A DNA stretch of 6,248 nt. Origin: an uncultured Treponema sp. Its GTDB lineage: Bacteria > Spirochaetota > Spirochaetia > Treponematales > Treponemataceae. The translations under genes and the position numbers were made by a program. Under the pieces are notes generated by a model. That model had not been told where the DNA came from and made no database searches. It saw only the letters and a list, made by a program, of their open reading frames with translations. This document shows positions 5,953 through 6,248 of the stretch, in pieces. The stretch is from contig CAMNHD010000103.1 in assembly GCA_946538875.1 (NCBI GenBank), forward strand, positions 1-6,248, in the 5' to 3' direction. How positions within the stretch are numbered: the stretch's first letter is position 1; each line of letters starts with the position of its first letter.

Positions 5953-5981
5953 TTGCATATCTAAAAATCTCGGTTTATTAT
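5953..5981 (+). promoter_or_regulatory. Predicted promoter of the GH43 lipoprotein gene
   Basis: TTGCAT (5953-5958) and TATTAT (5976-5981) are spaced by 17 bases. The -10 box matches consensus at five of six positions; the -35 shares only its TTG. The start site would lie near 5988, leaving a leader of about 26 bases that includes the AAGGAGA ribosome binding site. The 104-base gap shows no terminator hairpin after the preceding gene. Confidence 0.45.
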
Positions 5982-5986
5982 TAACC
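5972..5986. promoter_or_regulatory. Palindrome over the -10 box, possible operator
   Basis: The 15-base GGTTTATTATTAACC is an interrupted palindrome, symmetric at all but one pair of positions flanking the central base, with GGTT and AACC as outer arms. It covers the predicted -10 box of the GH43 promoter, the place where a repressor would block polymerase. The regulator is unknown and a single copy is visible, so this is a proposal rather than an identified site. Confidence 0.35.
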
Positions 5987-6013
5987 CATACTAAATCGTA
6001 AGGAGATTTAACT

Positions 6014-6248
6014 ATGTGCAAAAATCGTAGTGCCTTAGGGCTTGGCATTCTTGCTGCTGTTGCCTCGCTCTTGATTGGCTGCCAGAACTCACTGGCAGAA
6101 ACCTCTGCTGCTGCTGAAGCAGATGTTGACGCATCACGCTCAGCCTGGTCAATTTCCGGAAGTACTTTCACGCATGATCCTTCGATAATCTATGCGGATG
6201 GACTGTACTGGATGTTCTACACTGCAGACGGTATCGGGGTCAAGTATT
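6014..6248 (+). CDS. GH43 family lipoprotein, arabinanase-like (3' partial)
   Basis: The visible 78 residues start MCKNRSALGLG and show a lipoprotein signal ending in LIGC, with C23 as the lipidated residue. A low-complexity alanine-rich linker (about 28-44) follows. Then FTHDPSIIYADGLYWMFYTADGIGVKY (52-78) matches the first blade of family 43 five-bladed propeller glycosidases. In endo-1,5-alpha-L-arabinanases the aspartate of the HDPS motif is the catalytic base, here D55, and the TADGIGVKY stretch corresponds to their TGxGIxI segment. The enzyme would cut alpha-1,5-arabinan side chains of pectin at the cell surface or in the periplasm. Specificity within GH43 cannot be settled without the rest of the protein. 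The start is fixed by AAGGAGA (6000-6006), 7 bases before the ATG. The gene has its own promoter with a palindrome over the -10 box, in line with substrate-controlled expression. Confidence 0.85.
   Translation, partial: MCKNRSALGLGILAAVASLLIGCQNSLAETSAAAEADVDASRSAWSISGSTFTHDPSIIYADGLYWMFYTADGIGVKY

Overview
The window looks like part of a host-associated Treponema-type spirochete chromosome, probably a plant-polysaccharide user from rumen or gut. This is an inference, not an identification. It rests on three predicted lipoproteins, a signal-peptide-bearing beta-propeller protein, an incoming arabinanase-like GH43 lipoprotein, mid-range base composition, and conventional Shine-Dalgarno sites on the plus-strand genes. 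No rRNA, tRNA, CRISPR array or insertion sequence was seen. No intergenic gap exceeds about 110 bases, so there is no long gene-free stretch.

Region 1 (1-812) is amino-acid biosynthesis. The 3' end of a prephenate dehydratase (pheA, ACT regulatory domain) is followed by a complete acetolactate synthase regulatory subunit (ilvN). ilvN has its own near-consensus -10 box and a strong ribosome binding site. No catalytic ilvB lies next to it.

Region 2 (799-1245, minus) is a small unrecognised protein that converges on ilvN. The two stop codons sit in the two arms of one short inverted repeat. Its start codon lies only 7 bases from a TATAAT box, which suggests a leaderless mRNA.

Region 3 (1291-4080, plus) is a tight two-gene operon. 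The first gene encodes a membrane-anchored protein with an HExxH metallopeptidase signature. The second encodes an exported YVTN/SMP-30-like beta-propeller protein. The Shine-Dalgarno of the second gene overlaps the stop of the first. The operon and the region 2 gene diverge from one palindromic ATTATAAT element that gives a perfect -10 on both strands.

Region 4 (4107-5909) is a divergent lipoprotein pair. The minus gene encodes a small cysteine-rich lipoprotein with a good promoter placed so that its mRNA would be leaderless. The plus gene encodes a larger lipoprotein with two CxxC thioredoxin-type active sites (CGTC and CPDC). A periplasmic thiol-redox relationship is plausible but unproven.

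Region 5 (5910-6248) has a promoter, an overlapping palindrome that could be an operator, and the N-terminus of a GH43 arabinan-degrading lipoprotein that runs off the window.

The most interesting material is the unrecognised metallopeptidase-propeller pair, the double-CxxC lipoprotein facing a cysteine-rich lipoprotein, and the repeated divergent-promoter arrangement in which the minus-strand gene appears leaderless.
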